Notes under the pieces: model-generated | What the model was told of the DNA's origin: nothing | What the model saw: the letters and a program-made list of their open reading frames with translations, nothing else | The model's database searches: none | NCBI GenBank assembly: GCA_037013495.1 | Contig: CM072805.1 | Location: 15,162,601 to 15,226,600 of the forward strand | Direction of reading: 5' to 3' | From: Hippophae tibetana | Lineage: Eukaryota > Streptophyta > Magnoliopsida > Rosales > Elaeagnaceae | DNA length: 64,000 nt | In this document: positions 35,746 to 48,310 of the stretch, one piece after another | How the letters are laid out: each line of letters starts with the position of its first letter | How positions within the stretch are numbered: position 1 is the first letter of the stretch | Translations under genes and position numbers: made by a program

Positions 35746-37097
35746 TGATAACTCTATGAAAGTAGAGTCATTAGCACACTTTTTTACTTAATATTTACTT
35801 GTTTTATTCAATAAATAGTATTTTTAAGGCCAAAAATATTAAAATAAATATTTTTTAGTGAAAAGGATGAAAATATAATTTCTGGAATATTTTGGGATTT
35901 TTCTAGAATTTTTATGGATTATTTATGAATTTTTAACATAGGACCAATCTGTAGCTACCACGTGGCATGCCACGCAAGAAAATGAGCTGACTGGAAAAGC
36001 CACACAGATGCCATGCAAGCACAAAAAGCGAATCACATTACACCGTGTGTGAGGAGGATGAAATGCATGCCATGTGTCACTATGCCAATGCTCCACGCGT
36101 TCCACCTACGCACCATGCTATCCATCTCCACAAATCACGTCATGCCGCGTGTCACTGATTTAGCAAGGGTTGACTCTAATCGGTCTCCCCTACCACACAT
36201 CGCTCCCTAAATTGCCCAGTAAATTTTTGATGCCACGTGTCGCATTGTGATTGGCTGGATTTTTCAATTTTGCTTGTTGTGATCGTAGCCCTTGATCTGA
36301 AGCTGATCTGACGGTTAAGATCACACTTGAGCAATATTTAAGCCCCTAACCACTCCATAAACCCTAATTGGTCAAATTTTGGAGCTAATAAGAGAAAATA
36401 AAAATACAGAAAAATTTAACATAAAACACAATTTTAGTGAAGATTTAAGAGGAGATTAATTCTAAAATTCATGAGATTGATTGTATTTCTTCTTCTACTC
36501 TTTTCTTTATCAATTTTTATGTCTTTATTTATGAAAAATATGAGTTTTATGAATACAATTATGTGTAATTAATTTATTAATCTAAGGATATTATGAACCC
36601 AATTTTCACCATGTTATGATCTAAACTTTTATCCCAATTATAATTATAATTTAATTATATTATTTAATTTGATTTGTATGCTTTTAATTGTTTGGCCAAA
36701 AATTTATCTATAGAGGCAATTAAATAGATTTGAGAGAATTATTTAATTGTTTGTTTTTTTAAAATAATATGCATAGTTTCTAGGTAGAGATGTATGATTA
36801 TTATGTATGTGATCTATAATTGATGAACTTAATGAGTAGTATGAAATTTAATTGGAATGAGAGTGTGATTAAATTAATTATTATATGGTGTGTAGTTTAC
36901 TTGAAAGAGGAATACATGCTAGGTTAGATTCGAATAATCATGTGATTAATTGATAATTATATTGGGAGGATTTTAGCGATTTGTATGTTTATAAAATTGG
37001 GGAATTAAGTATTCCTATATATTTTCTCATATATATTTTTAGTTACCAAATTTGTTACAATACATATTCATTGCACACACAATTTTTGTGGCGATCA
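35746..37097 (+). repeat. 5' LTR-B
   Basis: Starts TGATAACTCTATGAAAG and ends GTGGCGATCA. A short hairpin (ACTCTA/TAGAGT) marks the start. The U3 part has several G-box-like motifs, e.g. CCACGTGG at 35,958-35,965 and CCACGTGTC at 36,233-36,241. The matching 3' LTR begins at 40,883 with the same hairpin. Confidence 0.85.
36334..36345 (+). promoter_or_regulatory. Likely LTR-B TATA box
   Basis: AATATTTAAGCC lies just upstream of a leader rich in CTAACC/AAACCCTAA, in the middle of the LTR. The same context appears in reverse in the LTR-B piece near 30.2 kb (TATATTTAACCCC). Assignment is by position and sequence only. Confidence 0.5.
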
Positions 37098-37098
37098 A

Positions 37099-37116
37099 GT
37101 TTTTGGCAAAGTTGAC
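37099..37116 (+). other. Primer binding site (tRNA-Asp type)
   Basis: GTTTTTGGCAAAGTTGACGGAG is a worn form of TGGCGCCGTTGCCGGGGA, the complement of the 3' end of plant tRNA-Asp used by Athila-like elements. It immediately follows the 5' LTR. Confidence 0.7.
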
Positions 37117-39299
37117 GGAGATTATAAATATTTGAAATTAATAATTTCTATTTATTTTCTATTTTAGTTATTTTTTAAAATTTATTTTTCTTTACTTTAA
37201 TTTTAATTTATTTATCCTATTTTACTAACTTATTTATTTATTAATTTTTAACTTTTATTTATTTAGTTAGTTGTTTATTTTTAATTTAAACATATCATTT
37301 AGTGTTATTAGAAGCATAGAGTAGAAAATGGTTAGTAATAATTATCAATGGTCAATGAAGTGAATGATAGCCACAAGAAGAGTAGGTGGAATGCATGAGG
37401 TAAATGATATCATGGCATTTACAACTGAAGTGTCATGTTTGGTAAATCTTTTGATGGTTCAAAACTCGCCAACGAGTATAAACCTGATCCATGATTCAAG
37501 GGTGTCGTGTGTGTTTTGTGATGGTGCACATTTGTTTGATAAATGTACACATAATCCTAAATCAGTCTTCTATATGGGTATTGTGAACCAAAACAATAAT
37601 TCATACTCAAACACATATAACCTAGGATGGAGACAACATCCATATCTTTCTTGGAACAACAACAGTCATGATAGTAATCAATTTAACCATCAATCATTTC
37701 CACCATCTGGTTTTCAACAACCATAGCAATCACAAGCCAAAGAGAAGAAGCCACCTATTGAGGACAATACAAATGCCTTAATGGGGATAATGAAAGACTT
37801 CATCCAATCATTTAATACAAAGGTGTTAACTCAAGAGGCTTCAATTCAAAATTTGGAGAACCAAATTAAGCAACTTGCTCAAGCTATTAGTCAAAGATCT
37901 CAAGGTAACCTTATGAGTGAAACAATTGTAAATCCAAGAAGAGAAGGTATGGACCAGTACAACACCACAGCCTTAAGGAGTGGTAAAACTTTAGAATAGC
38001 AACATAAGACAAAAAAGGATGAGGAGATACAAGAAATTAACAAGAATGAGGAGGAACTTGTGGATAAATAAAGCATTGAAAAATAAATAATTTAGCCAAA
38101 AAAAAAAGAAACCTCTACAAACCCACTATTCCTTTCCCTCGAAGACTGCAAAGGAAAAAGTTAGATGCGCAGTTTTCAAAATTTCTAGAAGTCTTCAAGA
38201 AGCTGCACATTTGTAGAGGAACTTGAACAAATGCCATCTTATACCAAATTCATTAAGGATATTCTATCAAATAAAACGAGGCTTGGAGATCATGAAACAA
38301 TAACCTTGACTCAAGGTTGTAGTGCCATCCTTAATAGAAAACTACCACAAAATCAGAAAGATCCAGGTAGTTTTGACATCCCTTGCACTATTGTTTACAT
38401 CCACTTTGAAAAAGCATTATGTGACTTAGGTTCCAGCATTAACCTTAAGCCATTATCAATTTTCAAGAGATTGAGGGTTGGTAAATCCAAACCCACTATA
38501 GTAGCATTACAAATAGTAGGTTGATCAATTAAGAGACCTTAGGGTTTGGTATGTACAAGATGTGCTTGTAAAAGTAGACAAATTTATCTTTTCTGCGGAC
38601 TTCATTGTGTTAGATATGGAAGAAGACTGTGATATTCCTATCATACTTGGTCGTCCACTCTTAACAATTAGAATAGCACTTATTGATGTACAAAAAAGGT
38701 GAACTTACAATGAGAGTGCAAGATGAACAAGTAATGTTTAAAGTTTTTAAAAAATCTGAGCCCCTTAACATTGATAGTGCTAATGAATGCTTAAGGGTAA
38801 ATGTTACTGAATGTGGGGATAACTTAAAAGAATCTGTTGAGTTGCTTACACTTAAGACTGTTACATATGATTCTATGAACAAGGACATATACTCACAAGA
38901 AAACAACTCATATTGTTTTAACTTTGAAATTATGGTATCAAAGGTTGACATTGTAGACTGTGTGAAATTTTTGGAGTATGCGCCTCTCATTTGTGTATCA
39001 AAGGCAATTTTGGAAAATTTTGAGATAAGATCAAAGCTTAAAACATCAATTGAAGATCCATTAAGTTTGAACCCCACACTTTCACCCTTCAATCCCCAGT
39101 CAAGTATGAAAGTGAAACAGTCCAATGGAGAGGTGACAAATCTATTAGAAATACATAGATTGGATGGGTTACGGTGGAGTGCTTATAAGAATGCCAAAAA
39201 TTTAAAAAGGAAAAAAAATATGGCATGAGAGAAGAATGAAGCACCGTGTTTGCAAGCCAGGACACAAAGTATTATTGAACAAGTCAAGACTCAAACTAT

Positions 39300-40882
39300 T
39301 TCCATGCAAACTCAAACGTAAATGGACACAAAGGGATGTGCTTTAGAATGTGATATGACTATCTAGTCAAGGACGTTAAATGTGATGCTAGTTGGGAGGC
39401 AACCCAATGTTATTTTACTTATATTTTTATTGTTTCTATTTTATAGGTGAATAAATGTGGAGAGAAATGGGGCAATAAGAATGAGCATTTTAGCGAAAGA
39501 TGTGGTGTGTTATGATTAAGGGAATTTTATTTTATTTTCATATTTATATGTGCATATTGGGGACAATGTGTAATTTAAGTTTCGCGGAGGGAACTTCAAT
39601 CTCTACTTTAGTAATTACTATGCATTTTAAATACTTTTTAGGGAATTTTTTTAATTTTTAAGATGTTTTTAATCATAATTTTGGTAAAAATTGATAAATA
39701 TATGGAAACTAAATGCATGCATGCTTGATATGAAACATATGAAATCAATGAAAACAATTGGTTATCATGACTAAGATAAGGAATGTAATATATTTGTTAA
39801 GATACTTACATTAATCATATGATATACATGCTTGCTAATTTTGATTGGATTGATTCAAATTTTTATGCACATGTTCATGATTGATTTTGGTGTTCTTATT
39901 GAGAGAAAATTTGTAGTAAGTTATATGAGTCGATGAGATCAACCAGGTTTTAGAATCTATTTTATCATCCCTTGAGGTGAAATCGTAAATAATATTTAGC
40001 AAGAGAAATGATTTAGGCCTTATTTGGATCAATTGAGCCTTTCTAGCTAACCATTGTTAATATCTTTAGTTACCCATTTGAGCCTAAAAAAGAACTATTG
40101 ATATCTTTAAGCCACATTTTATACTGAACGAATAAGCATGACCTTTATCCTTACACCTTTAGCTTACGAAAAGAAAAAAACAAAAGCAATCATGTGTTAT
40201 GCTATTGAAAAAGGTAAAATGTAATGCACTCAAAAAAGAAGAAGTAAAACTCACAACACAATTATCCCTCTAAAGAAAAATAAAATAGAATTGAAATTAA
40301 GTTTGGGTTTATTGTGAATTTACAAAAAAAAATATGTGGAATAAAAGAATGTGGAAAGAAATGACAAAAAAAAGGTGCATTGAAATATCATGTAAAAGCT
40401 CAATTGCAGTTAAAAAGTGCATGATGAAAAGAAAAAAATAAAGCTAAAGTGTGGAAAGAGCCAAAAAAAATTCATTTATCGACCCCCCACCTAAGCCATA
40501 CATTACAACCATGCAAAGTCCTTATTGATCTTTAGTTAAATGCATATTTGTATTAGGAGAGAGGGATGTGAAAAATAGACTTATGAGACTTGTTCTAAGA
40601 TTGAATTGATTAGCATGATTATATAGGTTGATTTCATGAGTGCATTGGATGATATCATGTGCAGCACATACACACGAATCAATTTGTCAAAAACCTTGTA
40701 TATCCTTGTATTGATGGAACGTTGATTGATGAATATGTGAACCTCCTTATCATGAAAGGGATAGTTTTCATGAAATATGCATGTACTAACAAAATTATAT
40801 TTATGAATATACTACCCATGTTATTTTATTTAGTTATACTTGGTTTTACTTGAGGACAAGCAAAGAGTTAAGTTTGGGGGTG
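39300..40882 (+). mobile_element. Non-coding 3' tail of the LTR-B element
   Basis: Contains 'GATGCTAGTTGGGAGGCAAC', known from the Athila 3' region, then AT-rich sequence without domains, and ends in the polypurine tract AAGTTTGGGGGTG before the 3' LTR. An open frame of 64 codons near 40.66 kb shows no recognisable motif. Confidence 0.7.
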
Positions 40883-41388
40883 TGATGACTCTATGAAAGT
40901 AGAGTCATTAGTGCACTTTTTTATTTAATTTTTACTTGTTTTTTTTCAATAAATAGTATTTTCATGGCCAAAAATATTAAAATATAAACGTTTTAGTGAA
41001 AAGGGGTGAATATATAAATTTTGGAATTTTTGGGATTTTTCTGGATTTTTTATGGATTTTTAATGCAGGACCAATTTGGATTTGCCACATGGCATTCCAT
41101 GCCAGCACGGATAGAGAATCACATTAGGCTGCATGTGAGGAGGATAAAACATGTACCACATGTCAGAATGGCATAAAATTCGAGTTCAAAAATTGGTCAA
41201 CGCATCATGCCACGTGTTGCTATGCCTTTTCCCAACGCGTTCCTCCCATGTGCCACACCAACCATATCCACGAATCACGTCATGTTGTGTGTCACTAACT
41301 CAGTGAGCATTGAATCTGACTAGTCTCCCCTACCACACGTTGCTCCCTAATTTTCCCAGTGAATTTCTAATGTCACGTGTCGCACTGT
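40883..41388 (+). repeat. 3' LTR-B, first part
   Basis: Starts TGATGACTCTATGAAAG, with an 8-bp perfect stem TGACTCTA/TAGAGTCA. It follows the 5' LTR through the ACGTG-rich U3 (e.g. GTCACGTGTCGCAC near 41,373) and then passes directly into LTR-A at about 41,389. Confidence 0.85.
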
Positions 41389-42848
41389 TACTCCCAAAGT
41401 CGATCTAAGGAAGAAATATATGTGGTTTTTAATTTATTATTCAAACTTTTAAAAACAAAATTAAATACTAAACATCCTGTCACGATATTTGGGTTTTTGT
41501 GTTTCTAATCTAATAACATAAAAATAAACATAGATAAAGATTCAATAAACATTTATACAAATTTTATCATTTATAATAGTGCAGTATTTATGGATATAAT
41601 AACTAAGTTAATTATGCTTTCTCATATTATTTAGGTTATTAAAGATATAAATTGATATTTATTAATTCTCTCTTTTTATATGAATACCACCTTTGGTGGA
41701 GTTAGATATTCTTTGTTAACTAAACAAATCAATTAACACCGATGTGTGGGGTTGATAACTAATTTGGTTTATTAAATTAATTCCTTTTTCTAAGAGATTG
41801 AAAATGAACCATTTAAATGCCACGTTTGGTGGGGTTAGATAGTATAAACTTTATTCAAGGTGTCCAAATTAAACCTAGGAATTTAATTATCCGAGTACTA
41901 ACTTTCAAGTTTTAAAACTACTACTCAAAACATGTTGTCAATACATTTTCAGATAATTATTCTTATAAAAACTTTTGAAATAGAGCTTCACTCTAACTAC
42001 CGGGCGATTGTACCAACAAATAAAAGAGCACTACTCTAAATTAGACCGGTTAACTAAACCTTAAAATCTAATTTTCAAATTTAAGTTTGTAATGAAAAAT
42101 AATATATTTCTCTCTAACATTCTTAATATAAAATCTTGAATAAAAATAAAATCAATTCATTTTAGAGATTTTTACCTATTTAATATTTCGCAAGCATAAA
42201 AACGTTATTATTATATCATGTTTACAAACAGCCAGCAAAGTTAAATTTAATCGCAAACAAATTAAATATAACATGTAATAATAAAGCATAAAAAATAAGT
42301 GTAAATAAAATAAAATCCTTACAATACTTTGTTGCCGTTGCTGGAAAACCTCCAAACAGAATTTGCACTCCCATTTATTGAATCGAAAAGCAAATAAATT
42401 ACAAAGACATAACTATTTCTTCTCAAAAAGAGAAGAACTCTAAAACTAAGAAAAGCTAAAAACTAAGAAAAACTAACTAAGAAAAGCTAAAAACTAAGAA
42501 AAACTTAAAAACTAAGAAATAGAGATAAAGAAAGAGAAAGAAGATGTGTTTTTAGGTGTGTATTGTTATGAAGAGAATGGGGGTATTTATAGGTGAGGAA
42601 AGGAATAAAAAGTGGGTGAAAAAATGATTAAAAATGGAGGAAACACGTAGTAGGTGATGATGATGTCAGCGGGTAGGTGAGGCGCGGCGGTGCACGCGGA
42701 CTGGGTGCTGATGGGCGCCGGTGCGCGCCGGCTGGGTGCGGGTGCGCATGGAATGGAGTAGGTGCGCATGCGGATAGGGAAATGCGGTGCATGGGATTGG
42801 GCACTGATGGGCACGCGCAGAATAGGCGTGCTGCGTGCGGCTGCTCGG
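41389..42848 (-). repeat. Outer LTR-A copy, left part
   Basis: Follows LTR-A from about 70 bp inside its left end through the TATA box (TATTTATA at 42,584-42,591, minus sense TATAAATA) into the GC-rich block. It is interrupted at 42,848 by another LTR-A element and resumes at 48,865. Confidence 0.9.
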
Positions 42849-43862
42849 TGATGAGCGAAAACTGGCATCACTGATTCTACCAATACTTTGGTTTTATATT
42901 TACAAAACTCTGGAAAGTGCACGAATCATTTCGTAGAAAATGATAAGTATACTCCCAAGATCGATCTAAGGAAGGAATATATGTGGTTTTTAATTTATTA
43001 TTCAAAATTTTAAAAACCAAATTAAATCCTAAACATCCTATCACGATATTTGGGTTTTTGTGTTTTTTAATCTAAGAACATAAATATAAACATAGATAAA
43101 GATTCAATAAACATTTATGCAAATTTTATCATTTATAATAGTAGAGTATTTATGGATATAATAACTAAGTAATTATGCTAATTCATATTATTTAGGTTAT
43201 TAAAGATATAAATTGATATTTATTGATTCTCCCTTTTTTATATGAATACCACCTTTGGTGGGGTTAGATATTCTTTGTTAACTAAAAAAATCAATTAACA
43301 CCTATGAGTGAGATTAATAACTAATTTGGTTAATTAAATTAATTCTTTTTTCTAAGAGATTGAAAATGAACCATTTAAATGCCACCTTTGGTGGGGTTAG
43401 ACAGTTTAAACTTTATTCAAGGTGTCCAAATTAAACCTAAGAATTTAATTATCCAAGTACTAACTTTCAAGTTTTAAAACCACTACTAAAAACATGTTGT
43501 CAATACATTTTCAGATAATAATTCTTATAAAAACTTTTGAAATAGAGCTTCACTCTAACAACCGGGCAATTGTACCAACAAATAAAAGAGCACTACTCTA
43601 AATCAGACCGGATAAAAAAACCTTAAAATCTAATTTTCATATTTAAGTTTGTAATGAAAAATAATATATTTCTCTCTAACATTCTTAATATAAAATCATG
43701 AATAAAAACAAAATCAATTCATTTTAGAGATTTATACCTATTTAATATTTCACAAGAATAACAACATTATTATTATATCATTTTTATAAATAGTCAGCAA
43801 TGTTAAATTTAATCACAGACAAATTAAATATAACATATAAGAATAAAACATAAAAAATAACT

Positions 43863-44330
43863 ACCTCCCAAGTTTTTAGAGAATCCGACTGTAGAGTAAT
43901 GAACCATGACCAAGCTTTATCCTTAAGGGTGTAAGGAAAACACCTCATCCTAAGTTGATCTTCATTGATTGCATATAGTGGAAAGGTTTGGACAATAGCA
44001 TAGAATTCTCAAATGAAATGCTAAGGGTTTTCATTAGGGACACCGTAAAAGGAAGGTAACAAAGAATAATGAATCTTTTTCAATTCATAATTCCTTGCAG
44101 CTTCTTGTAATTGTATACCAAAAGTTACATTGCCAATGATTGGCATTGTATAGTCTTTCATCATTTTCTTCCTATCTTCAGCATCTCTCATGGTTATTTG
44201 TAGTTGAAATTGATCCTCCTCCTATTGTGTATCAACATTTAGCTCTTAAAAAATAGTAGATATCTCTAAGAAAGATTTCTCACTTGACAAAATGTATAGG
44301 CTTAAAGCAAAAAGGTGCAGGGAACCTAAA
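43863..44330 (-). mobile_element. Second, different Athila-like gag head
   Basis: Encodes MKDYTMPIIGNVTFGIQLQE, RNYELKKIHYSLLPSF and EDQLRMRCFPYTLKDKA, homologous to the gag at 45.45-45.75 kb but clearly another subfamily. It joins LTR interior directly on its left. Confidence 0.85.
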
Positions 44331-44599
44331 ATATTTATTTATTTATTTTTCTTTTAATGCTAAATTTAAAGAATGGACATAATTTTTGAAACAAACGAAT
44401 TTATTTCATTTGAATTTTATTACACACAAAATAAAACTAAAACAAAGGAAAATACAATAATGGGTGACCTCCCACATAGGACTAAAATTTATCGTCTTCT
44501 AGTAAGACGTTGCTTGGAGATTGCAGAATGAAAAACTCAATGTCTCCTCTTCATTAAATTTATTTTACCCCATTTGACCATCAAATTAGTCTTTGCTTT

Positions 44600-45760
44600 G
44601 TTTTTGCAAATGTTCAACTAACTGTTCTACTTGAACTTCCACCTTTTTTATTTAAGCTTCCACAGAGTCTAACCGTTGATTGGTTTTAGATTGGTTATCT
44701 CTACAAACTTAAATAAAAGAAATCAAGTTGTCCTCCAGGGTTGATTTATTGGGAATGCTTCTTGGAATATGCGGGTGGAATTGCTGTCCTGGCTGAGTTG
44801 AGCTTTGAGCGAAAGGATGGTTGTTTTGCCTCTAGGAGAAGTTCGGATGATTTCTCCACCCAGGATTATAGGTATTTGAATTGGGGTCGTACCTTGGTCT
44901 CTGTTGATATGCTCCCAATACATTAACATGTTCATGTCTAGCTGTTGTTTCTCCTTGATATGGACAGGCTTCAGTACCATGTCCCATGTTGCTATACAAA
45001 CCATACTGTTCATTATTGGTGTTGGTTTGTGTAGTGAGAAGGGCAACTTGCTTGGTCAATTGAACCAGTTGTTGTTGAACTTCATTGCTGGAATCGATTT
45101 CATGAACTCCAGCTTTTCTCACTCGTGAGATTTTCTGTTGGGAATTAGCACCCAACATCTCAAAGAGGTTGTATGTCTCTGGGGAAGTCTTTTCTCCCAT
45201 TGCTCCTCCTGCAGCGTTGTCGACAATGAACTGACATTGTTATGTAAGTCCATCGTAAAATAATTGGTTCTGCAACTGTAGGGAAAGCTATGATAGGGAC
45301 ATTAAGTGAGAAACATTTTGAACCTATCCCAAGCTTCATGGAATGGTTCTCCTTCCATCTGAAAGAAAGTTGCAATCTTTCCTCTCAACTCTGATGTTTT
45401 TTGGTTGGAATAGAATTTTTCCATGAATTTATTATAAATGTTCTCCCATGTCATCAGAGAACCTGGGGAAGTGACATTAACCAAGCTTTGGCCTTATCCT
45501 TTAAGGTATAGGGGAAACATCTCATTCTAAGTTGATCCTCGTTTAGAATACCGAGGGGGAAGATTTGGACCGTAGCATTGAAGTCTCTAATGAAGGAAAG
45601 AAAATCTCCATTAGGCAGCGAAGGAAGCATAGAAAAATGAATATTTTTTAGTTCATAATTCCGAGTAGCCTCACCTAGCTGGATAGCGGCAGTTGCCGTG
45701 CCAGTCACCGGTCTTGCAAACTCCTTCATGGCGGTTTCCCTAACATGTTAGTTTTCTTCT
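44600..45760 (-). mobile_element. Athila-like gag in the nested element
   Basis: Overlapping minus-strand frames hold EFARPVTGTATAAIQLGEAT, the capsid-type core (MRCFPYTLKDKAKAWL; WENIYNKFMEKFY; EAWDRFK), AAGGAMGEKTSPETYNLFE and the Asn/Gln-rich tail. This order is typical of Athila gag. A fossil. Confidence 0.9.
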
Positions 45761-46019
45761 ATTTCTTTCGGTTCCAGTAAAGGATTAAGGTTTGGTTCTA
45801 TGTTTGGCTCAAAAACAGGATGATGGTTGGAATCCAGTCTTGTTGAAACTAGTTTAAATTTATCAATATTATTTACATATGGTGTAAGGGGGTTTCCTAA
45901 GGATCTCATAGCACACATAGACTATTAGAAACGTAAATTTAAAATTCCTGTAAAAAAAAATAATAGAATAACCAAACAAAAATTTAGAGAAAATTTACAT
46001 GGTATTTAATACAAAACTA

Positions 46020-47015
46020 GTTAAATCCTAAGTTATTTTATTTTATTATTATTATTTTTTAAAAGAAAATAATAAAGTAAATTTTTTTAATTTTTAATTT
46101 TTTTAATTTTTTAATTTTTTTTAAAGAAAATAATTAAATAAATTTATTTATTTATAAAAAAAGATTAATTTTTTTTTATTTATTTATTTTATGTTTAATT
46201 TTATATATTTTTTTAAATATAAAATAACATAATCAATATTAACTAAGAGTGCTCACAGGAAAGAATGGTGGTGCTAAGACTCCTTAAAAACCATCCTTCT
46301 AGACAAAACAATATTCCCAGGAAAGACTAGTGGCACAAAGGTTTCCAAGAACTAGTCTCCTAGACATAACTCCCTTATATCTTTACTTTTCATGCTATTA
46401 AGTTAATTAAGTTAAGTTATTTAAGTTAATAAAAATGTATGTTATATAAGTTAATGAAAATCTAAGTTAATTAAGTTATACGAAAATTAAATTAGTAAAA
46501 AACTAAATTAATTAAGTTAAACAAAAATTAAGATAAAACATAGTTAAATGAAAAACAAATAATAAATCAAAAATTGAAAAAAATAAAATAAAAAAATAAA
46601 AATAAAAATAAAATAAAATAAAATTGAAAAAAGAAAAAAGAAAAAAGAAAAAAAAATGAAAATTGAAAAAAAATTATTTTGTTTTATTGTTTTTATTTTG
46701 TTTTTAATTTTATGAACATTAAATTAATTTTTTTTTATTTTTTTTAATTATTTCAAAAAAAAATTAATTTTAATTTTAAATTAATTTTTATCTTTATTTT
46801 CCTTTTTCTTTCATTTTTTTATATTTTAATTTTAATTTTAATTTTTAAATTTTTTTCTTTTTATTTTTTTTATATTTTTACTATTCATGAACGGTAAGTT
46901 TTTTTTTTTACTTCAATTTTCAAATTTCAAAATTATTTTAGTATTCACGAAAAAAAATTATTTTTATTTATATTTTTTTTTCAATTTTTTATTTTTTATT
47001 ATTTTTTTGTTTTTA
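46020..47015. repeat. Low-complexity A/T-rich leader
   Basis: About 1 kb of mostly A and T runs (TTTTTAATTTTT-type and AAATAAAAAT-type), between the primer site and gag of the nested element. No coding signal; frames in it are low-complexity artefacts. Confidence 0.9.
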
Positions 47016-47021
47016 TTCCTT

Positions 47022-47038
47022 TTCCGGCAACGGTGTCA
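47022..47038 (-). other. Primer binding site (tRNA-Asp type), nested element
   Basis: The plus strand reads TTCCGGCAACGGTGTCA; in sense TGACACCGTTGCCGGAA. This is close to TGGCGCCGTTGCCGGGGA, the Athila primer site, and abuts the 5' LTR. Confidence 0.85.
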
Positions 47039-48310
47039 AAAACTAGATAAGCAAAAATCGGTATCGCCGATTCTGCCAATACTTTGGTTTTATATTTCAA
47101 AACTCTCGCAAGTACATGAATCATTTCGTAGAAAATGATAAGTATACTCCAATGGTTGATCTAAGGAAGGAATGTATGTCGTTTTTAATTTATTATTCAA
47201 ACTTTTAAAAACGAAATTAAATCCTAAACATCGTGTCACGATATTTGGGTTTTTGTGTTTTTTAATCTAAGAACATAAAAATAAACATAGATAGATTCAA
47301 TAAAAATTTATGCAAATTTTATCATTTATAATAGTAGATTATTTATGGATATAATAACTAAGTAATTATGCTTGCTCATTTTATTTAGGTTATTAAAGAT
47401 ATAAATTGATATTTATTGATTCTCATTTCTTTATATGAATACCACCTTTGGTGGGGTTAGATATTCTTTGTTAACTAAACAAATCAATTAACACCTATAA
47501 ATGAGGTTGATAACTAATTTGGTTAATTAAATTAATTCATTTTTCTAAAAGATTGAAAATGAACCATTTAAATGCCACGTTTGGTGGGGTTAGATAGTAT
47601 AAACTTTTTTCAAGGTGTCCAAATTAAACCTAAGAATTTAATTATCTGAGTACTAACTTTCAAGTTTTAAAACCACTATTGAAAACATGTTTTCAATACA
47701 TTTTCAAATAATAATTCTTATAAAAAACTTTTGAAATAAAGTTTTACTCTAACTACCGGACGATTGTACCAACAAATAAAAGAGCACTACTCTAAATTAG
47801 ACCGGATAACTAAACCTTAAAATCTAATTTTCAGATTTAAGTTTGTAATGAAAAATAATATATTTATCTCTAAAATTCTTAATATAAAATCTTGAATAAA
47901 AATAAAATCAATTCATTTTAGAGATTTTTACCTATTTAATATTTCGCAAGCATAACAACGTTATTATTATATCATGTTTACAAACAGCCAGCAATGTTAA
48001 ATTTAATCATAGACAAATTAAATATAACATATAAGAATAAAGCATAAAAAACAACTGTAAAGAAAATCAAATCCTTACAATACTTCGATGCTATTCTCGT
48101 TGCTGGAAAATCTCTAAACGGAATTTGCACTCCCATTTATTGAATCGAAAAGCAAATAAATTAAAAAAACATAAGTAGTTCTTTTCAAAAAGAGAAGAAC
48201 TCTAAAACTAAGAGAAACTAACTAAGAAAAGCTAAAAACTAAGAAATGAGAGAAAGAAAGAGAAGAGAAGGTGTGTTTTGAGGTGTGGTTAGTTGTGAAG
48301 AGAATGAGGG

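Larger units (their letters stand above)
35746..41388 (+). mobile_element. Athila-like element with LTR-B (gag-PR type), copy 2
   Basis: 5' LTR 35,746-37,097, primer site at about 37,099, gag from 37.36 kb (CVFCDGAHLFDKCTHNPKSV, YSNTYNLGWRQHPYLSW), protease (FDIPCTIVYIHFEKALCDLG; IPIILGRPLL-like), a short integrase C-terminal trace (LDGLRWSAYKNAK), a 1.4-kb non-coding tail with 'GTTGGGAGGCAACCCA', a polypurine tract AAGTTTGGGGGTG, and a 3' LTR start at 40,883. The 3' LTR is only partly present. No reverse transcriptase or RNase H was recognised. It looks like a non-autonomous Athila derivative; a fossil with several breaks. Confidence 0.9.

Noticed and set aside
37364-39228. A new gag-like host gene (domesticated) in 37-39 kb
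   Set aside because: It sits between a primer site with 5' LTR and a polypurine tract with 3' LTR and carries several breaks; an ordinary Athila-like fossil.
42677-42874. 65-codon Gly/Ala/Arg-rich frame
   Set aside because: Again the GC-rich block of LTR-A, spanning an insertion junction.
46887-47138. 83-codon Phe/Leu-rich frame resembling a membrane protein
   Set aside because: Pure low-complexity T-rich leader running into an LTR; composition artefact.
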